Assembly (NCBI RefSeq): GCF_000512355.1
Contig: NZ_CP004006.1
Span: 2,562,501 to 2,626,500, forward strand
DNA length: 64,000 bases
DNA from: Legionella oakridgensis ATCC 33761 = DSM 21215
GTDB taxonomy: Bacteria; Pseudomonadota; Gammaproteobacteria; Legionellales; Legionellaceae
Direction: 5' to 3'
Made by a program: the position numbers and the translations under genes. The notes under the pieces were generated by a model, which searched no databases, was not told the origin of the DNA, and saw only the letters and a list, made by a program, of their open reading frames with translations. Numbering within the stretch: position 1 is the stretch's first letter; the number at the start of each line of letters is the position of its first letter. This document shows, piece after piece, positions 28,277 to 38,781 of the stretch.

Positions 28277-28308
28277 TGACAATTAATTTAATCAAAAGAG
28301 GCGTATTC

Positions 28309-28635
28309 ATGAGCGAACATATTAAAACAATAACCGATGACAGCTTTGAACAGGATGTTCTAAATGCAGGCAAGCCTGTGCTTGTTGATTTTTGGGCCGA
28401 ATGGTGTGGGCCTTGCCGTGCACTCACCCCTATTTTGGAAGAAGTAGCTGCTAACAACAGCGACAAAATCACGTTTGCCAAAATTAATATTGATGAAAAC
28501 CCACAAGCTCCTTCCAAGTATGGGGTAATGAGCATTCCTACACTCATTTTGTTTAAAAATGGGCAAGTTGAAGCCGTTAAAATGGGATTACTTTCCAAAT
28601 CACAATTGAGTGCGTTTGTAGACAGTAATGTCTAG
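28309..28635 (+). CDS. trxA: thioredoxin
   Basis: A 108 aa thioredoxin with active site WAEWCGPCRAL (Cys residues near 33 and 36), the cis-Pro loop MSIPTLILF and Asp-26 equivalent in VLVDFWA. Reduces cytoplasmic disulfides and serves as an electron donor for MsrA/MsrB, which occur further on in this window. The ATG at 28309 with AAAAGAGG ahead is preferred over an in-frame ATG at 28276 that would add 11 residues. Lies just upstream of rho, the same order as trxA-rho in E. coli. Confidence 0.95.
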   Translation: MSEHIKTITDDSFEQDVLNAGKPVLVDFWAEWCGPCRALTPILEEVAANNSDKITFAKINIDENPQAPSKYGVMSIPTLILFKNGQVEAVKMGLLSKSQLSAFVDSNV

Positions 28636-28651
28636 ATTTTATTGCACCAAC

Positions 28652-28690
28652 GCAATATTCAAGATAAAGCAATTTTATCTTGAATATTGC
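28652..28690. terminator. long perfect hairpin between trxA and rho
   Basis: Perfect 17-bp inverted repeat GCAATATTCAAGATAAA / TTTATCTTGAATATTGC with loop GCAAT, 16 bases after the trxA stop. The sequence after it (AGTATTATTA) is AT-rich but has no real T-tract, so it may terminate or only stabilise the trxA mRNA. The 294-base trxA-rho interval also holds the palindrome at 28710; nothing else is evident there. Confidence 0.6.
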
Positions 28691-28709
28691 AGTATTATTA
28701 GCACACGCT

Positions 28710-28724
28710 TTCGAAAGTTTCGAA
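28710..28724. promoter_or_regulatory. 15-base palindrome TTCGAAAGTTTCGAA upstream of rho
   Basis: Two 7-base arms around a single central base, in the leader region between trxA and rho. It could be a dimeric regulator site, but no regulator is identified, so only the symmetry is certain. Confidence 0.3.
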
Positions 28725-28929
28725 TTAGCCTGTCTCTTGAATAAAACAAAAAATAAAAATAATGGATTTCATGGAATTCTTATGATAAGCTAAAAAAACT
28801 GAGGCATATTTATCTTGAACCAGCAAAAAGTTTAAGAAATGCCATTGGGCAGCAGTTTCCCTAGCTGTCCTTCCCGTGAAAACTATCCTGGATATTCATT
28901 TCATTTAACTAACACATCAAGTGAGAAGT

Positions 28930-30192
28930 ATGAATTTTAGTGAACTTAAGCAGTTACCTATCGCTGATCTCGTCAATATCGCCCAAGAAATGGGAGTTGA
29001 AAACACCTCTCGCATGCGTAAGCAAGACATTATTTTCGCCATCCTCAAAGCCCACGCGCTAAAAGGGGAAGATATTCATGGTGATGGCGTTGTTGAAGTA
29101 CTGGCTGACGGTTTTGGGTTCTTGCGTTCTTCAGATGGTTCTTATCTGGCTGGACCAGATGATATTTACGTTTCTCCAAGCCAAATTCGACGATTTGGTT
29201 TACGCACTGGAGATACCGTCTCTGGGAAAATTCGTCCACCTAAAGATAATGAACGTTACTTTGCATTATTGAAGGTCGATCAAATTAATTACGAAACCCC
29301 AGATAGCGCCAAACGTAAAATTTTATTTGAGAACCTGACCCCTTTATTTGCTTCCGAACGGTTAGTCATGGAGCAGGGCAATGGCAGTACTGAAGATTTG
29401 ACCGCTCGTGTTGTTGACTTATGTGCACCATTTGGCCGCGGCCAGCGTGGCTTGATTGTCTCGCCGCCTAAGGCTGGAAAAACATTGATGCTGCAAAATA
29501 TTGCTCATTCAATTGAAAAAAACTACCCAGACTGTTATCTCATTGTTTTATTGATTGATGAACGTCCAGAAGAAGTGACTGAAATGCAGCGCTCTGTTAA
29601 GGGTGAAGTGGTTGCAAGTACATTTGATGAACCAGCCAATCGTCATGTGCAAGTAGCCGAGATGGTCATTGAAAAAGCCAAACGCCTGGTTGAGCATAAA
29701 CGCGATGTCGTCATATTACTGGATTCCATTACTCGATTAGCACGAGCATACAATACAGTCGTTCCCTCCTCTGGCAAAGTATTGACTGGCGGTGTAGATG
29801 CCAATGCCCTGCAACGTCCCAAGCGTTTATATGGTGCGGCACGAAATATTGAAGAAGGCGGCAGCCTGACCATTATTGCTACTGCTTTGGTTGATACGGG
29901 CTCAAAAATGGATGAAGTTATTTATGAGGAATTCAAAGGCACCGGTAACATGGAGATCCATTTAAGTCGTAATATTGCTGAACGCCGTGTATTTCCTGCT
30001 ATTAATATCAATCGCTCAGGCACCCGCCGGGAAGATTTGCTTCTCACACCGGAAGAATTGCATCGTACTTGGATATTACGCAAAATTCTGCAATCCATGG
30101 ATGAATGCGACGCCATTGAGTTTTTACTTGAACGAATGAAAAATCATAAAACCAATGCGGAGTTTTTTGAGGCCATGAAGCGGCAGGAATAA
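28930..30192 (+). CDS. rho: transcription termination factor Rho
   Basis: A 420 aa hexameric RNA-dependent ATPase. The N-terminal RNA-binding domain ([20 protein letters not shown], then [17 protein letters not shown]) is followed by the ATPase domain with Walker A SPPKAGKT near residue 180, Walker [17 protein letters not shown] near 260 and the Q/R-loop region [13 protein letters not shown]. Length matches E. coli Rho (419 aa). The ATG at 28930 is preferred to a GTG at 28921. rho genes are usually autoregulated by their leader; the leader here is long, but I saw no attenuator. Confidence 0.97.
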   Translation: MNFSELKQLPIADLVNIAQEMGVENTSRMRKQDIIFAILKAHALKGEDIHGDGVVEVLADGFGFLRSSDGSYLAGPDDIYVSPSQIRRFGLRTGDTVSGKIRPPKDNERYFALLKVDQINYETPDSAKRKILFENLTPLFASERLVMEQGNGSTEDLTARVVDLCAPFGRGQRGLIVSPPKAGKTLMLQNIAHSIEKNYPDCYLIVLLIDERPEEVTEMQRSVKGEVVASTFDEPANRHVQVAEMVIEKAKRLVEHKRDVVILLDSITRLARAYNTVVPSSGKVLTGGVDANALQRPKRLYGAARNIEEGGSLTIIATALVDTGSKMDEVIYEEFKGTGNMEIHLSRNIAERRVFPAININRSGTRREDLLLTPEELHRTWILRKILQSMDECDAIEFLLERMKNHKTNAEFFEAMKRQE

Positions 30193-30198
30193 CCTGGC

Positions 30199-31671
30199 AT
30201 GAAATACGGAGATCTTCGCGACTTTCTCGCGCAATTGGAACACCGTGGATTGCTGCAGCAAATCGATTATCCAGTATCGCCTTATCTGGAAATGACTGCC
30301 ATAAGCGATAAAGTGCTGCGCCGCGGTGGCCCCGCCTTGCTGTTTACAAACCCTAAAGATCAAAAAATCCCCGTACTCACCAATTTATTTGGAACCGTAG
30401 AACGTGTTGCCTTGGGAATGGGAGAAGAAACCATTGGTGCTTTGCGAGAAATTGGTCGATTGCTTGCCGCGCTAAAAGAACCGGAACCTCCGAAAGGATT
30501 TAAGGATGCATTTAGCAAATTGCCTTTGCTTAAACAAGCATTCAACATGGCGCCTAAATACGTTCAAAAAGCAAGTTGTCAGACGCATGTCTGGGAGAGG
30601 GAAGACGTTGACTTAACAACCCTGCCAATCCAAACATGCTGGCCAGGTGACGCGGCACCGCTTATCACTTGGGGGCTTGTCACCACCAAAGGCCCCAAGC
30701 AATCTCGTGAAAATATTGGTATCTACCGTCAACAAGTAATCAATAAAAACCAACTCATCATGCGTTGGCTCTCGCATCGCGGAGGAGCTTTGGATTATCA
30801 AGACTGGCAAGCAACCTACCCCGGCGAGCGCTTTCCAATTGCAGTAACCCTTGGAGCCGATCCAGCCACACTATTGGCCGCCGTTACTCCAGTTCCTGAT
30901 ACTTTATCAGAATACGCCTTTGCCGGATTATTGCGAGGCCAACGCACTCAGCTTGTCCGCTGCATTGGTCATGAGTTGCATGTACCAGCCAGTGCTGAAA
31001 TCATTTTGGAAGGCTATCTTGAACCAGGTTCAGAAGCACCGGAAGGTCCTTTTGGGGATCATACTGGTTATTATAATGAAATAGAGTCCTTTCCTATCTT
31101 CACCGTTGAACGCATCACCCATCGGGATGAGCCTATTTATCACAGTACCTACACAGGCCGTCCACCCGATGAACCCGCTATCCTTGGGCTTGCTTTGAAT
31201 GAAGTTTTTATTCCTTTATTGCAAAAGCAATTTCCTGAAATTGTTGATTTCTATCTTCCTCCAGAAGGTTGTTCTTATCGTCTGGCCATCGTCACTATTA
31301 AAAAACAATACCCAGGACATGCTAAACGCATTATGATGGCAGTATGGTCTTTTTTAAGACAATTTATGTATACTAAATTTGTTATTGTCTGCGACGACGA
31401 TATTGATGCCCGCAATTGGCAAGACGTCGTTTGGGCAATCACCACACGCATGGATCCTAAACGAGATACCGTCATGGTTGATCATACCCCAATCGACTAC
31501 TTGGACTTTGCGTCGCCAATCAGTGGATTAGGTTCCAAGATGGGCATGGATGCGACCAACAAGTGGACTGGCGAAACTCAACGTGAATGGGGAAAAACCA
31601 TTGTTATGGATGCTGAGATCCTGAAGCGTGTGCAAGAATATTGGCCGAAATTAGGGTTAGGGGATGAGTGA
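30199..31671 (+). CDS. ubiD: UbiD, 3-polyprenyl-4-hydroxybenzoate decarboxylase
   Basis: Prenylated-FMN-dependent decarboxylase of ubiquinone synthesis. The 490 aa protein has the family sequences [45 protein letters not shown] near residue 270 and the active-site segment [14 protein letters not shown] near 285. It is six bases after rho and overlaps fre, so they form a unit; the ubiD-fre order also occurs in E. coli. Its flavin partner UbiX is not in this window. Confidence 0.95.
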   Translation: MKYGDLRDFLAQLEHRGLLQQIDYPVSPYLEMTAISDKVLRRGGPALLFTNPKDQKIPVLTNLFGTVERVALGMGEETIGALREIGRLLAALKEPEPPKGFKDAFSKLPLLKQAFNMAPKYVQKASCQTHVWEREDVDLTTLPIQTCWPGDAAPLITWGLVTTKGPKQSRENIGIYRQQVINKNQLIMRWLSHRGGALDYQDWQATYPGERFPIAVTLGADPATLLAAVTPVPDTLSEYAFAGLLRGQRTQLVRCIGHELHVPASAEIILEGYLEPGSEAPEGPFGDHTGYYNEIESFPIFTVERITHRDEPIYHSTYTGRPPDEPAILGLALNEVFIPLLQKQFPEIVDFYLPPEGCSYRLAIVTIKKQYPGHAKRIMMAVWSFLRQFMYTKFVIVCDDDIDARNWQDVVWAITTRMDPKRDTVMVDHTPIDYLDFASPISGLGSKMGMDATNKWTGETQREWGKTIVMDAEILKRVQEYWPKLGLGDE

Positions 31672-32365
31672 TAAATTAATCCATGCACGGGTGGAGCGCA
31701 TCTCCCCACTGACAAACAGCATTTTGCAACTTATTCTTGCTCCCGATCATTATATCGATTATCAAGCTGGCCAATATCTGCAAATAATTATGGAGAAAGA
31801 AGTATTCAGTTATTCAATAGCAAATGCCCCTTTGGGTTCACACAAATATGAATTGCATATTCGCCACAGTCATGAAAACCCCTATAATCAAGCGTTGTTG
31901 GCAGATATTAGAAAACGTGGAGAAGTAACCATTCGGGTACCTCTAGGTGAATGCCATATAAACCGCCTTTACCCTGAAAAGCCTATTTTATTTATTGCTG
32001 GCGGCACAGGATTTGCGCCAATTAAAGCCATGATAGAACATTTATTGGCCACAGATACAACACGTTTTTTTGAATTATATTGGGGTGCGCGCTCCCAAAG
32101 TGATTTATACATGGATGAAAAGGTAAATCATTGGCAAGCACACGTAAGTCATTTCCAGTATTTTTCTCTTTTGTCAGCGCCAAAAAAGGAATCTCTTGCC
32201 TCTCTGATTCTTAAACGCCATACACAAGATTTAAATGATTGGCAAATTGTAATCAGCGGTCCTTTTGATATGGTATACAATACTCGAGATTTACTGGTTG
32301 CCGAAGGCGCTTTGCCCGAAAATTTATTTTCAGACGCATTCAGCTTTGAAACAAAAAATGGCTAA
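31664..32365 (+). CDS. fre: NAD(P)H-flavin reductase
   Basis: A 233 aa ferredoxin-NADP reductase-fold protein without iron-sulfur site. It has the flavin region [21 protein letters not shown] and the nucleotide-binding segment [22 protein letters not shown] near residue 105, then the [15 protein letters not shown] motif typical of Fre/LuxG. It reduces free flavins, plausibly giving reduced FMN for prenylated-FMN formation for UbiD next to it. ATG at 31664 overlaps the ubiD stop. A flavin reductase is more likely than a dedicated electron carrier. Confidence 0.9.
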   Translation: MSDKLIHARVERISPLTNSILQLILAPDHYIDYQAGQYLQIIMEKEVFSYSIANAPLGSHKYELHIRHSHENPYNQALLADIRKRGEVTIRVPLGECHINRLYPEKPILFIAGGTGFAPIKAMIEHLLATDTTRFFELYWGARSQSDLYMDEKVNHWQAHVSHFQYFSLLSAPKKESLASLILKRHTQDLNDWQIVISGPFDMVYNTRDLLVAEGALPENLFSDAFSFETKNG

Positions 32366-32394
32366 CTTTAAATTAGCAACGCATTGGAGAAGGC

Positions 32395-32589
32395 ATGGAA
32401 ACTTTATACCAGCTATTGGGGTTAATGGCTGCAGGACTTATTGTTTGGATATTGTACCGCACTATTAAAGGACAGCCAGAGCAATTCAGCCGTGAAAATC
32501 TGGGAAAGAGTTTTTCAAGTATGGGCATACTGGCATTACTCTTAATTGGTTTTGTCGCTCTGCTGATATTGTTTCTAAGAACCACTTAA
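32395..32589 (+). CDS. small membrane protein of unknown function
   Basis: A 64 aa protein with two hydrophobic segments: LLGLMAAGLIVWILYRTI (residues about 6-24) and SMGILALLLIGFVALLILFL (about 43-61), separated by a polar loop. ATG at 32395 follows GGAGAAGGC. It is 29 bases after fre and likely the last gene of the rho-ubiD-fre unit. I do not recognise the family; a membrane peptide attached to ubiquinone synthesis is only speculation. Confidence 0.7.
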   Translation: METLYQLLGLMAAGLIVWILYRTIKGQPEQFSRENLGKSFSSMGILALLLIGFVALLILFLRTT

Positions 32590-32676
32590 CTTCCATAGGA
32601 TTTATGAAATCCCAAAATCAAGGCAAATTTCTTTTTAACACAAAGATTGCGTGTTTTTCATAAGTCCTGTTCCAGT

Positions 32677-32988
32677 CTAATGGCTCCTAGAATTACTATG
32701 ATAATGACCATGGCGTACCACCAAATAATCCTCAATATTGGGATTATTTATCTCTTCTTCGCTGTTGTCAGGTAATAAAAGGCATTCTTCTACGTAAGTT
32801 ATTTGACTACTTTCATCCACCAATAATCGATACCATGGATTTTTACAGGCAAAATCGCGCTTGCATGCCTGAGGATTATAACGACCTGACGCCTGAAATA
32901 ATGGATCGATGTCAACAACAACAGCACGATAACCCTGACGTTTATGAATAACCAGATCACCAATATTAAATTTTGCCATCTTATTCAT
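32677..32988 (-). CDS. hspQ: HspQ-like heat shock/DNA-binding protein
   Basis: A 103 aa protein of the HspQ (YccV) fold, an oligomeric heat-shock protein that binds hemimethylated DNA and feeds the Lon protease in E. coli. Recognisable segments are KFNIGDLVIHKRQGYRAVVVDIDPLF, the CKRDFACKNPWYRLLVDES region and TYVEECLLLPD. The start is uncertain: ATG at 32988 (MNKMAKF) is used, with a longer frame to 33009 and an ATG at 32979 as alternatives. The 298 bases upstream to the Msr gene end hold nothing that I could identify. Confidence 0.82.
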   Translation of the reverse strand: MNKMAKFNIGDLVIHKRQGYRAVVVDIDPLFQASGRYNPQACKRDFACKNPWYRLLVDESSQITYVEECLLLPDNSEEEINNPNIEDYLVVRHGHYHSNSRSH

Positions 32989-33286
32989 TGGCTGCTCCTG
33001 TTTTTCCAACTAGCAGTGATGATTTTCAAACCAGTGTGTTAATTTTATTATCGACCATATCAACAAAATCTTGAATTTATTTACAGCAAAACGATAAATA
33101 ATTTTTCATAAATGTTGAACACTGCTGGAGTTCAAAGACTGACGTGAGCTTTAAAGGAAACATCAACGCTAATAAAAGCCATAAAGCAGGAAAAATATAT
33201 TAACCTTTGCCCAAACTCGTTCATGAGGATTCAAGCGCCACATCGACAAAGCAATGCACCTCTTCAGTAGCGTTTGGAAAAAGGTC

Positions 33287-34165
33287 TTAGTCAAAGCGGG
33301 AAACGGGACGATGGCAGTATGGCACTTTGCCATGTTTGCCATAATAATCTTGGTGGTATTCTTCTGCCGGCCAAAATGGCTGAACTGCAAGCAACCGGGT
33401 AGCAACATCGTAACCTTTTCTTCTTAACTGCAGGATTAAATCTTCAGCTTGCTCACGTTGCTTCTGATTATAATAAAATATTGCACTCTGATATTGCTGC
33501 CCAAGATCAGGACCTTGTCCTGTACGTTGGGTTGGGTCATGAATTTCAAAAAAGCGTCGAAGTATCTTGCTGTAGTTGGTCATTGAGGAATCAAAAAGCA
33601 CACGTACGACTTCGTAATGCCCTGTGTTTCCCTGACAAACTTGATCATAAGTCGGCTCAGGCACCATTCCCCCGGAATAACCGACTTCGACTTTAAGAAC
33701 ACCCGGTGTTTGGCGTAGAAAAAAATCAACGCCCCAAAAACAGCCACCGGCTAAAATAGCTTCTTCACTGTCTAATACTGTTGCGTCAGTCACAAAATCA
33801 ATAGAAGCAGAATTCACACAATAACGACGATTTTTTGCAGTTAAATATTCACCAGTAAATACATGACCCAAATGCCCGTGACAACGATTACAAAGGATTT
33901 CAATGCGTTTTCCATCGCTGTCTGGAATTTCTTTAACCGCCTGCGAAATTTCAGCATCAAAACTTGGCCAGCCACAGCCGCTGCTAAACTGACTGTCAGC
34001 ACGAAACAATGCTAACCCACATCGGCGACATAAATAGCTACCAGACGAACGTACCGTATTGTAAGCCCCCGTATGAGGGCACTCAGTTGCTTTATCACAA
34101 ATGATACGACGGGCAGCCGGTATCAGGCTGCCCGTTTTATCAAGATATCTCGCGCTAAAAGCCAT
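33287..34165 (-). CDS. bifunctional peptide methionine sulfoxide reductase MsrB-MsrA
   Basis: A 292 aa fusion repairing oxidised methionine of both stereoisomers. The N-terminal MsrB half has zinc cysteine pairs (YLCRRCGLALF, EILCNRCHGHLGHVF) and the catalytic Cys in RRYCVNSASIDF near residue 115. The C-terminal MsrA half has GGCFWGVDFF near residue 140 and GHYEVVRVLFD near 185. MsrB precedes MsrA here, the reverse of PilB-type MsrA-MsrB. The start at 34165 overlaps the mltB stop (TAATG); a TTG frame 6 codons upstream is not preferred. Thioredoxin would be its reductant. Confidence 0.93.
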   Translation of the reverse strand: MAFSARYLDKTGSLIPAARRIICDKATECPHTGAYNTVRSSGSYLCRRCGLALFRADSQFSSGCGWPSFDAEISQAVKEIPDSDGKRIEILCNRCHGHLGHVFTGEYLTAKNRRYCVNSASIDFVTDATVLDSEEAILAGGCFWGVDFFLRQTPGVLKVEVGYSGGMVPEPTYDQVCQGNTGHYEVVRVLFDSSMTNYSKILRRFFEIHDPTQRTGQGPDLGQQYQSAIFYYNQKQREQAEDLILQLRRKGYDVATRLLAVQPFWPAEEYHQDYYGKHGKVPYCHRPVSRFD

Positions 34166-35139
34166 TAATTTGCTCGCTGACAAATACTATCGGCTAAATA
34201 GCCAATTGCTCCGGCATAATAAATGGAATTATTATAACGCAGGATCATTTTATAATTTGGGTAAGCAAGAAATACAGGACCACCATAAGGTTGAACGATA
34301 CTGGCTTCCAAATTCTGATACGGTAACGGTTTTCCATCTTCGGTACGTATTCCCATAGCATTCCATTCACTGACCGGTTTGACGATGGATTTGCCTTCCA
34401 GTTTTTCATCAAAATTTGCCGGTAATTTCACATAAATTGCCCATGGCTCCCCGCTTTGCCAGCCATTCTGTTTCATATAATTGGCAATGGAGGCAAACAC
34501 ATCAGGTTTTGAATCCCATATATCTTTACGGCCATCACCATCATAATCAACCGCGTATTTTACCCAACTAGAAGGCAAAAATTGAGGTTGACCTGATGCC
34601 CCAGCCCATTCGCCTTTAAACCGGTTAAGAGGCACATGGCCATCATTAACGATATGTAACGCATAAAACAATTGCTGCCGGAAAAAATCTCGGCGGTTTG
34701 AATCATAGGCAAGCGTGGCCAGAGATTTAATAACTGGAAAATTTCCCATGTAATTACCATAACTCGTTTCCATACCCCAGAAAGACATGATAAAACAAGG
34801 ATCAACGCCATATTGACGAGCTATCTCGTCAACCAGTGCCTTATGTTTTTTATATTCTTTACGTCCAATAACAATACGGTAGTTATCAACGCGCGAATTG
34901 CGGTATTTAAGATAGGTTAAGCGATGCTCTGGCTGCGAACGTGCCAAGCTTTTTACCTGTCGACTAGGTTCATGGATATCTGCGAATGCTTCATCAAATA
35001 AAGCAGGGGAAATACCTTGATTCAAGGCTTCCTGACGCACCTCGGCTACCCAAAGATTCCAACTTTGCTGATTCGCAAACACCAATGGAGCAAGCAATGC
35101 TCCGGTCCAAATCGATAAAATACGCCCCCATTTTCTCAT
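34165..35139 (-). CDS. mltB: lytic murein transglycosylase B
   Basis: Cleaves peptidoglycan glycan strands in the periplasm, giving 1,6-anhydro-muropeptides. The 324 aa protein starts with a signal-type segment (RKWGRILSIWTGALLAPLVFA) without a lipobox Cys, so it appears soluble in the periplasm. The catalytic Glu is in SFWGMETSYGNYMGNFPV near residue 130, and GAQQFLPSSW-type sequence SGQPQFLPSSWVKYAVDYDGDG follows. The frame extends 14 codons upstream; the ATG at 35139 has GAGGG ahead. Downstream msrBA overlaps its stop by one base, so they are co-translated. Confidence 0.9.
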   Translation of the reverse strand: MRKWGRILSIWTGALLAPLVFANQQSWNLWVAEVRQEALNQGISPALFDEAFADIHEPSRQVKSLARSQPEHRLTYLKYRNSRVDNYRIVIGRKEYKKHKALVDEIARQYGVDPCFIMSFWGMETSYGNYMGNFPVIKSLATLAYDSNRRDFFRQQLFYALHIVNDGHVPLNRFKGEWAGASGQPQFLPSSWVKYAVDYDGDGRKDIWDSKPDVFASIANYMKQNGWQSGEPWAIYVKLPANFDEKLEGKSIVKPVSEWNAMGIRTEDGKPLPYQNLEASIVQPYGGPVFLAYPNYKMILRYNNSIYYAGAIGYLADSICQRAN

Positions 35140-35367
35140 TACGATGCCCTCTTGTTTTGTTTTTGGCTTCACGGTAGACAATAAATTGCCTTGGCGAAGT
35201 CAATCATCTCTTTTTTCGTAAACCAGTCACAGCCTCAATCCAATACATTGAATGTTCAGCATAGCATAAAAACCATTTAACCATGGCATCGGCCACAATG
35301 GTTGAAACTTTAGCACAGGACTGTAATTATAAATGAAATAACAGAGGAATCATTAAGATCATTTGCC

Positions 35368-37725
35368 ATGAAGCTTTTTAAGACCCCCTCCATCAATGCT
35401 TTCTACCGGACAGCAATTGCTACTGTCAGTATATTTTTCCTCATCTTATATATTCTTGTTTTATATGCTACCTATAATCAAAGATTGATTATTCAAAGTG
35501 AGCGTCATCGCTATGAATCGCTACTCACCGTTTTTAGCTTGATACAAAATGCCGATGAATTAACAAAAATGGCCCGACTATATGCTGTGACAGGCAACAG
35601 TAAATACAAAAAATATTTTTATGATATCCTGGCCATCCAGGATGGCAGGCTGGCCCAACCTAAAAATTATTCCTTCTTTTATTGGGATTACGTATTAAGT
35701 GGAATGCAATTCTACCATCCCTCAGGAGAACTAATCAGCGTCTCTTCCCGTATTAAGCAATTGAATTTCAGCCAATATGAAATCTATCTTCTGCAACAAG
35801 CTGAAAAACGCATTAATGAATTAATTCAACTCGCCGAAAAAGCGTTTAATTTTATGGTGAATACGCATCGAAAACCCTGGGAACCCATAAAATCTCAAGA
35901 AGAAAGAAATCTGGAAATGGCACGCAATCTTTTATATGGTGACGACTTTCTAAAAACCAAAGCCAGCATTTTACAACCTCTAGAAAGCTTTCAAACTGCC
36001 GTAGATATTCGCACTGCTCACGATTTCGCAACCTTACATGCAAGGCAGCAGAATATTTTATATATTTTTCAAATCATCATTTTATTTGCTCTACTTCTTT
36101 GTGTGCTTGCCTATCGCTATACCAGCCGCCGTATTGTTCACCCCATTAGAGAATTACATATGCAAGCTGAAAAAGTTGCCGATGGCGATTACAGCGTTCG
36201 GAATAATATTCACGCTCAAAATGAATTAGAAACGCTGGGGTACACATTAAATAAAATGTGCGGATTTATTGAAAAAGACATCAGCGAACAAAAAAACCTG
36301 GCTGAATTACTGCAGCAAAGTGAAGAGCGATTTCGAAATGCCATTGAATATGCGCCTATAGGCATGGCGATTAAAACGCTAAATGGAGTTTTATTGCAAG
36401 GCAATCGAGCATTATGTGAAGCGCTTGGTTATGACCAAAACACAATCAACAAACTAACCAATAAAGACATCATTCATCCGGAAGATTTGGCCAAAGAGGA
36501 AGCCTTGGAGCAACAGCTTATCCATGGCGAAATCAAAATGTATCAACATGAAAGCCGTTATATTCATAAGGATGGACACGTCGTCTGGGTATTACTCAGT
36601 GCCTCGTTAATACGCGATGGTCAGGGTAATCCATTGAACATCGTTTCTCAAATTCACGACATCACCCCCCGCAAACGTGATGAAAAAACCATGGCGGCAC
36701 TGAATGAACGCATGTCAGCAACACTCGTTGAGCTTCGACAACGCGAACATGAGAATATGTTGCTCAATAAAATGAATGAATTACTACTGACATGCCAAGA
36801 TGCAGAAGAAGCCTATTCTATTATTTACCTTACAGCAAAAGAATTATTTCCCTCATTAAATGGCGGCTTATCCATCTATAATAAAGCACAAGACCGATTG
36901 GAAACGGTGCGGCAATGGGGAGATCATCGAATCTTACAGTCAGAATTCCTACCTAAAGATTGTTGGGCATTACGAAATGGAAATATATATTTTGTTGATA
37001 ACATGGAAAACTCTATTATTTGCCAACATTATATCAGCACTCCAACTGGCGGCTATATTGATTTACCCCTTCTCGTACGCGGCGAAACCATTGGTCTTTT
37101 AGGTTTACATTATTCCCAGGACAAAAAAAGCATCAGTCCCAAACAACAACAGCTGGCAATCACTTTCAGTGAAAACATCAAACTGGCCTTGGCTAACATT
37201 TATTTGCGGGAAGCGTTGCGTTTTCAGGCCATACGTGACGTTTTAACCGGGTTATTCAACCGTCGCTATCTGGACGAGACTTTGCCGCGTGAACTGGAAC
37301 AAATGAAACGTCATCATAGTCTGTTATCCATTGCGATGATAGATATTGATGGTTTCAAAAAATTCAATGATGAATATGGTCATGAAGCAGGCGACGAGGC
37401 ACTGAAATTCGTAGGCAATCAACTGCAACAAGCCATCAGGGCAGGGGATATTGCATGCCGTTTAGGAGGGGATGAATTCATAATCATCCTCATTAATGCC
37501 CGTTTAAATGATGCCCAACAACGAATAGAACAAATATGTGAACAAGTTAAAAACAATCATTTACATTCCCAAGGCCATCTCTTGCCACAAATAACCTTAT
37601 CGGCGGGTATTGCCGAAGCTCCCCTTCATGGAGATAAGACAGAAGACTTAATGAGTGCGGCGGATGAAGCCTTGTATGCCGCAAAAAAATCAGGCAGAGA
37701 CACCGTTAAAATATATCAGCCGTAA
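35368..37725 (+). CDS. membrane-bound PAS-GAF-GGDEF diguanylate cyclase
   Basis: A 785 aa receptor that makes cyclic di-GMP. Domains in order: transmembrane helix (14-36), periplasmic sensor region (37-225), second helix (228-250), HAMP (about 250-300), PAS (about 318-440), GAF (about 470-610), GGDEF (about 615-785). The catalytic motif RLGGDEF is intact (GGDEF at 700-704). The inhibitory I-site RxxD is present as RAGD (691-694), so product feedback is expected. No EAL domain. The signal is unknown. The effector could include MshE, encoded further on, but that link is inference. Confidence 0.93.
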   Translation: MKLFKTPSINAFYRTAIATVSIFFLILYILVLYATYNQRLIIQSERHRYESLLTVFSLIQNADELTKMARLYAVTGNSKYKKYFYDILAIQDGRLAQPKNYSFFYWDYVLSGMQFYHPSGELISVSSRIKQLNFSQYEIYLLQQAEKRINELIQLAEKAFNFMVNTHRKPWEPIKSQEERNLEMARNLLYGDDFLKTKASILQPLESFQTAVDIRTAHDFATLHARQQNILYIFQIIILFALLLCVLAYRYTSRRIVHPIRELHMQAEKVADGDYSVRNNIHAQNELETLGYTLNKMCGFIEKDISEQKNLAELLQQSEERFRNAIEYAPIGMAIKTLNGVLLQGNRALCEALGYDQNTINKLTNKDIIHPEDLAKEEALEQQLIHGEIKMYQHESRYIHKDGHVVWVLLSASLIRDGQGNPLNIVSQIHDITPRKRDEKTMAALNERMSATLVELRQREHENMLLNKMNELLLTCQDAEEAYSIIYLTAKELFPSLNGGLSIYNKAQDRLETVRQWGDHRILQSEFLPKDCWALRNGNIYFVDNMENSIICQHYISTPTGGYIDLPLLVRGETIGLLGLHYSQDKKSISPKQQQLAITFSENIKLALANIYLREALRFQAIRDVLTGLFNRRYLDETLPRELEQMKRHHSLLSIAMIDIDGFKKFNDEYGHEAGDEALKFVGNQLQQAIRAGDIACRLGGDEFIIILINARLNDAQQRIEQICEQVKNNHLHSQGHLLPQITLSAGIAEAPLHGDKTEDLMSAADEALYAAKKSGRDTVKIYQP

Positions 37726-37858
37726 TTTTCCAAAACCCTCTTATAACGACGAAAAGCGATCTCAAAAAGGAAATATTTTTTAACTTGTCCTATTTATTAT
37801 AAAATAAATTGTTTATAGTTAATCATAGTTATGATTTCATGATTCATTGAGACATAGA

Positions 37859-38749
37859 ATGATTAAAAAATATCTCTATTTAATTATTACCGGTCTCTTA
37901 TTTGGTTCTCAATTTCTTATCACGCTCCAAGCCATGCAAGGTTATACCGCATTAGATGTTGCCCTAATGCGAGTGTTATTTGGATTCATAATGGTAGCAA
38001 GTCTGGTTCCGTTATTTTCATCTTCTGAAAAGTCAGTCAAAATCAAATGGTATCATTATGCTCTTATTGGTTTTTTTGAAGGAACATTCCCCTGTGTTTT
38101 AGTTCCCTGGGGCCAACAGCAGATTGATACAGGAATAGCAGCGGTCATTATTAGCACGATGCCTATCTTCGCCATGATTTTTGGTCCTTTTCTGATTAAA
38201 GAAGAACGCTTTAGTTTATTTAATATAATAAGTATTCTTATCGGGTTCATTGGCGTTTATGTCTTAATACACCCAGGGGGGAATGGTGCTGGTTTTTTTT
38301 CCAAAATTATTCCGGAATTGGCAATCTTAACTGCAAGCGCAAGTTGGGCCTTAAGTTTGGTTTTAATCAAAAAATTGCCAGAAATGTCGCCTTTTATTTT
38401 AACCAGAAATATTTTGCTTGCTGCAACAATTGAAATCGGGCTCATTTGGATATTATTCGGTGATCCAATGAACTTTGAAATCAAAACAATTCCACTCATG
38501 TACGGCATTTTGTTAGGCGTGTTGAATTCAGGAATTGTTTATATTTTCTATGTCTTATTAATTCGAGCAGCTGGCGTAAATTTTGCAGCTTTCTCTAATT
38601 ATCTAGTTCCTGTGGTCGGGGGAATATTAGGCATTGCTTTTTTACATGAAACTTATGAAACCTATGAACTTATCGGCTTTTTAATCATTATGATTGGCCT
38701 TTTGATGAACACCGTTCGTGACTTGTATTTGTACAAAAATAAAGGATAG
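37859..38749 (+). CDS. EamA/DMT family transporter
   Basis: A 296 aa inner-membrane protein with about ten hydrophobic helices in two EamA repeats: IGFFEGTFPCVLVPWGQQQI in the first, and ASASWALSLVLIKKLPEM and LGVLNSGIVYIFYVLLIRAAG in the second. Drug/metabolite transporters move small molecules such as amino acids or sugars; the substrate cannot be told. The ATG at 37859 is chosen over a TTG at 37847. Its downstream neighbour is 32 bases away and may be co-transcribed. Confidence 0.85.
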   Translation: MIKKYLYLIITGLLFGSQFLITLQAMQGYTALDVALMRVLFGFIMVASLVPLFSSSEKSVKIKWYHYALIGFFEGTFPCVLVPWGQQQIDTGIAAVIISTMPIFAMIFGPFLIKEERFSLFNIISILIGFIGVYVLIHPGGNGAGFFSKIIPELAILTASASWALSLVLIKKLPEMSPFILTRNILLAATIEIGLIWILFGDPMNFEIKTIPLMYGILLGVLNSGIVYIFYVLLIRAAGVNFAAFSNYLVPVVGGILGIAFLHETYETYELIGFLIIMIGLLMNTVRDLYLYKNKG

Positions 38750-38781
38750 CCCCAGTTTATTTATAAAATAAGGAGATTTAA

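Noticed and set aside
28276-28308. Longer TrxA start at 28276
   Set aside because: It overlaps the rsmE end and adds residues before the conserved thioredoxin fold; the ATG at 28309 has the better ribosome site.
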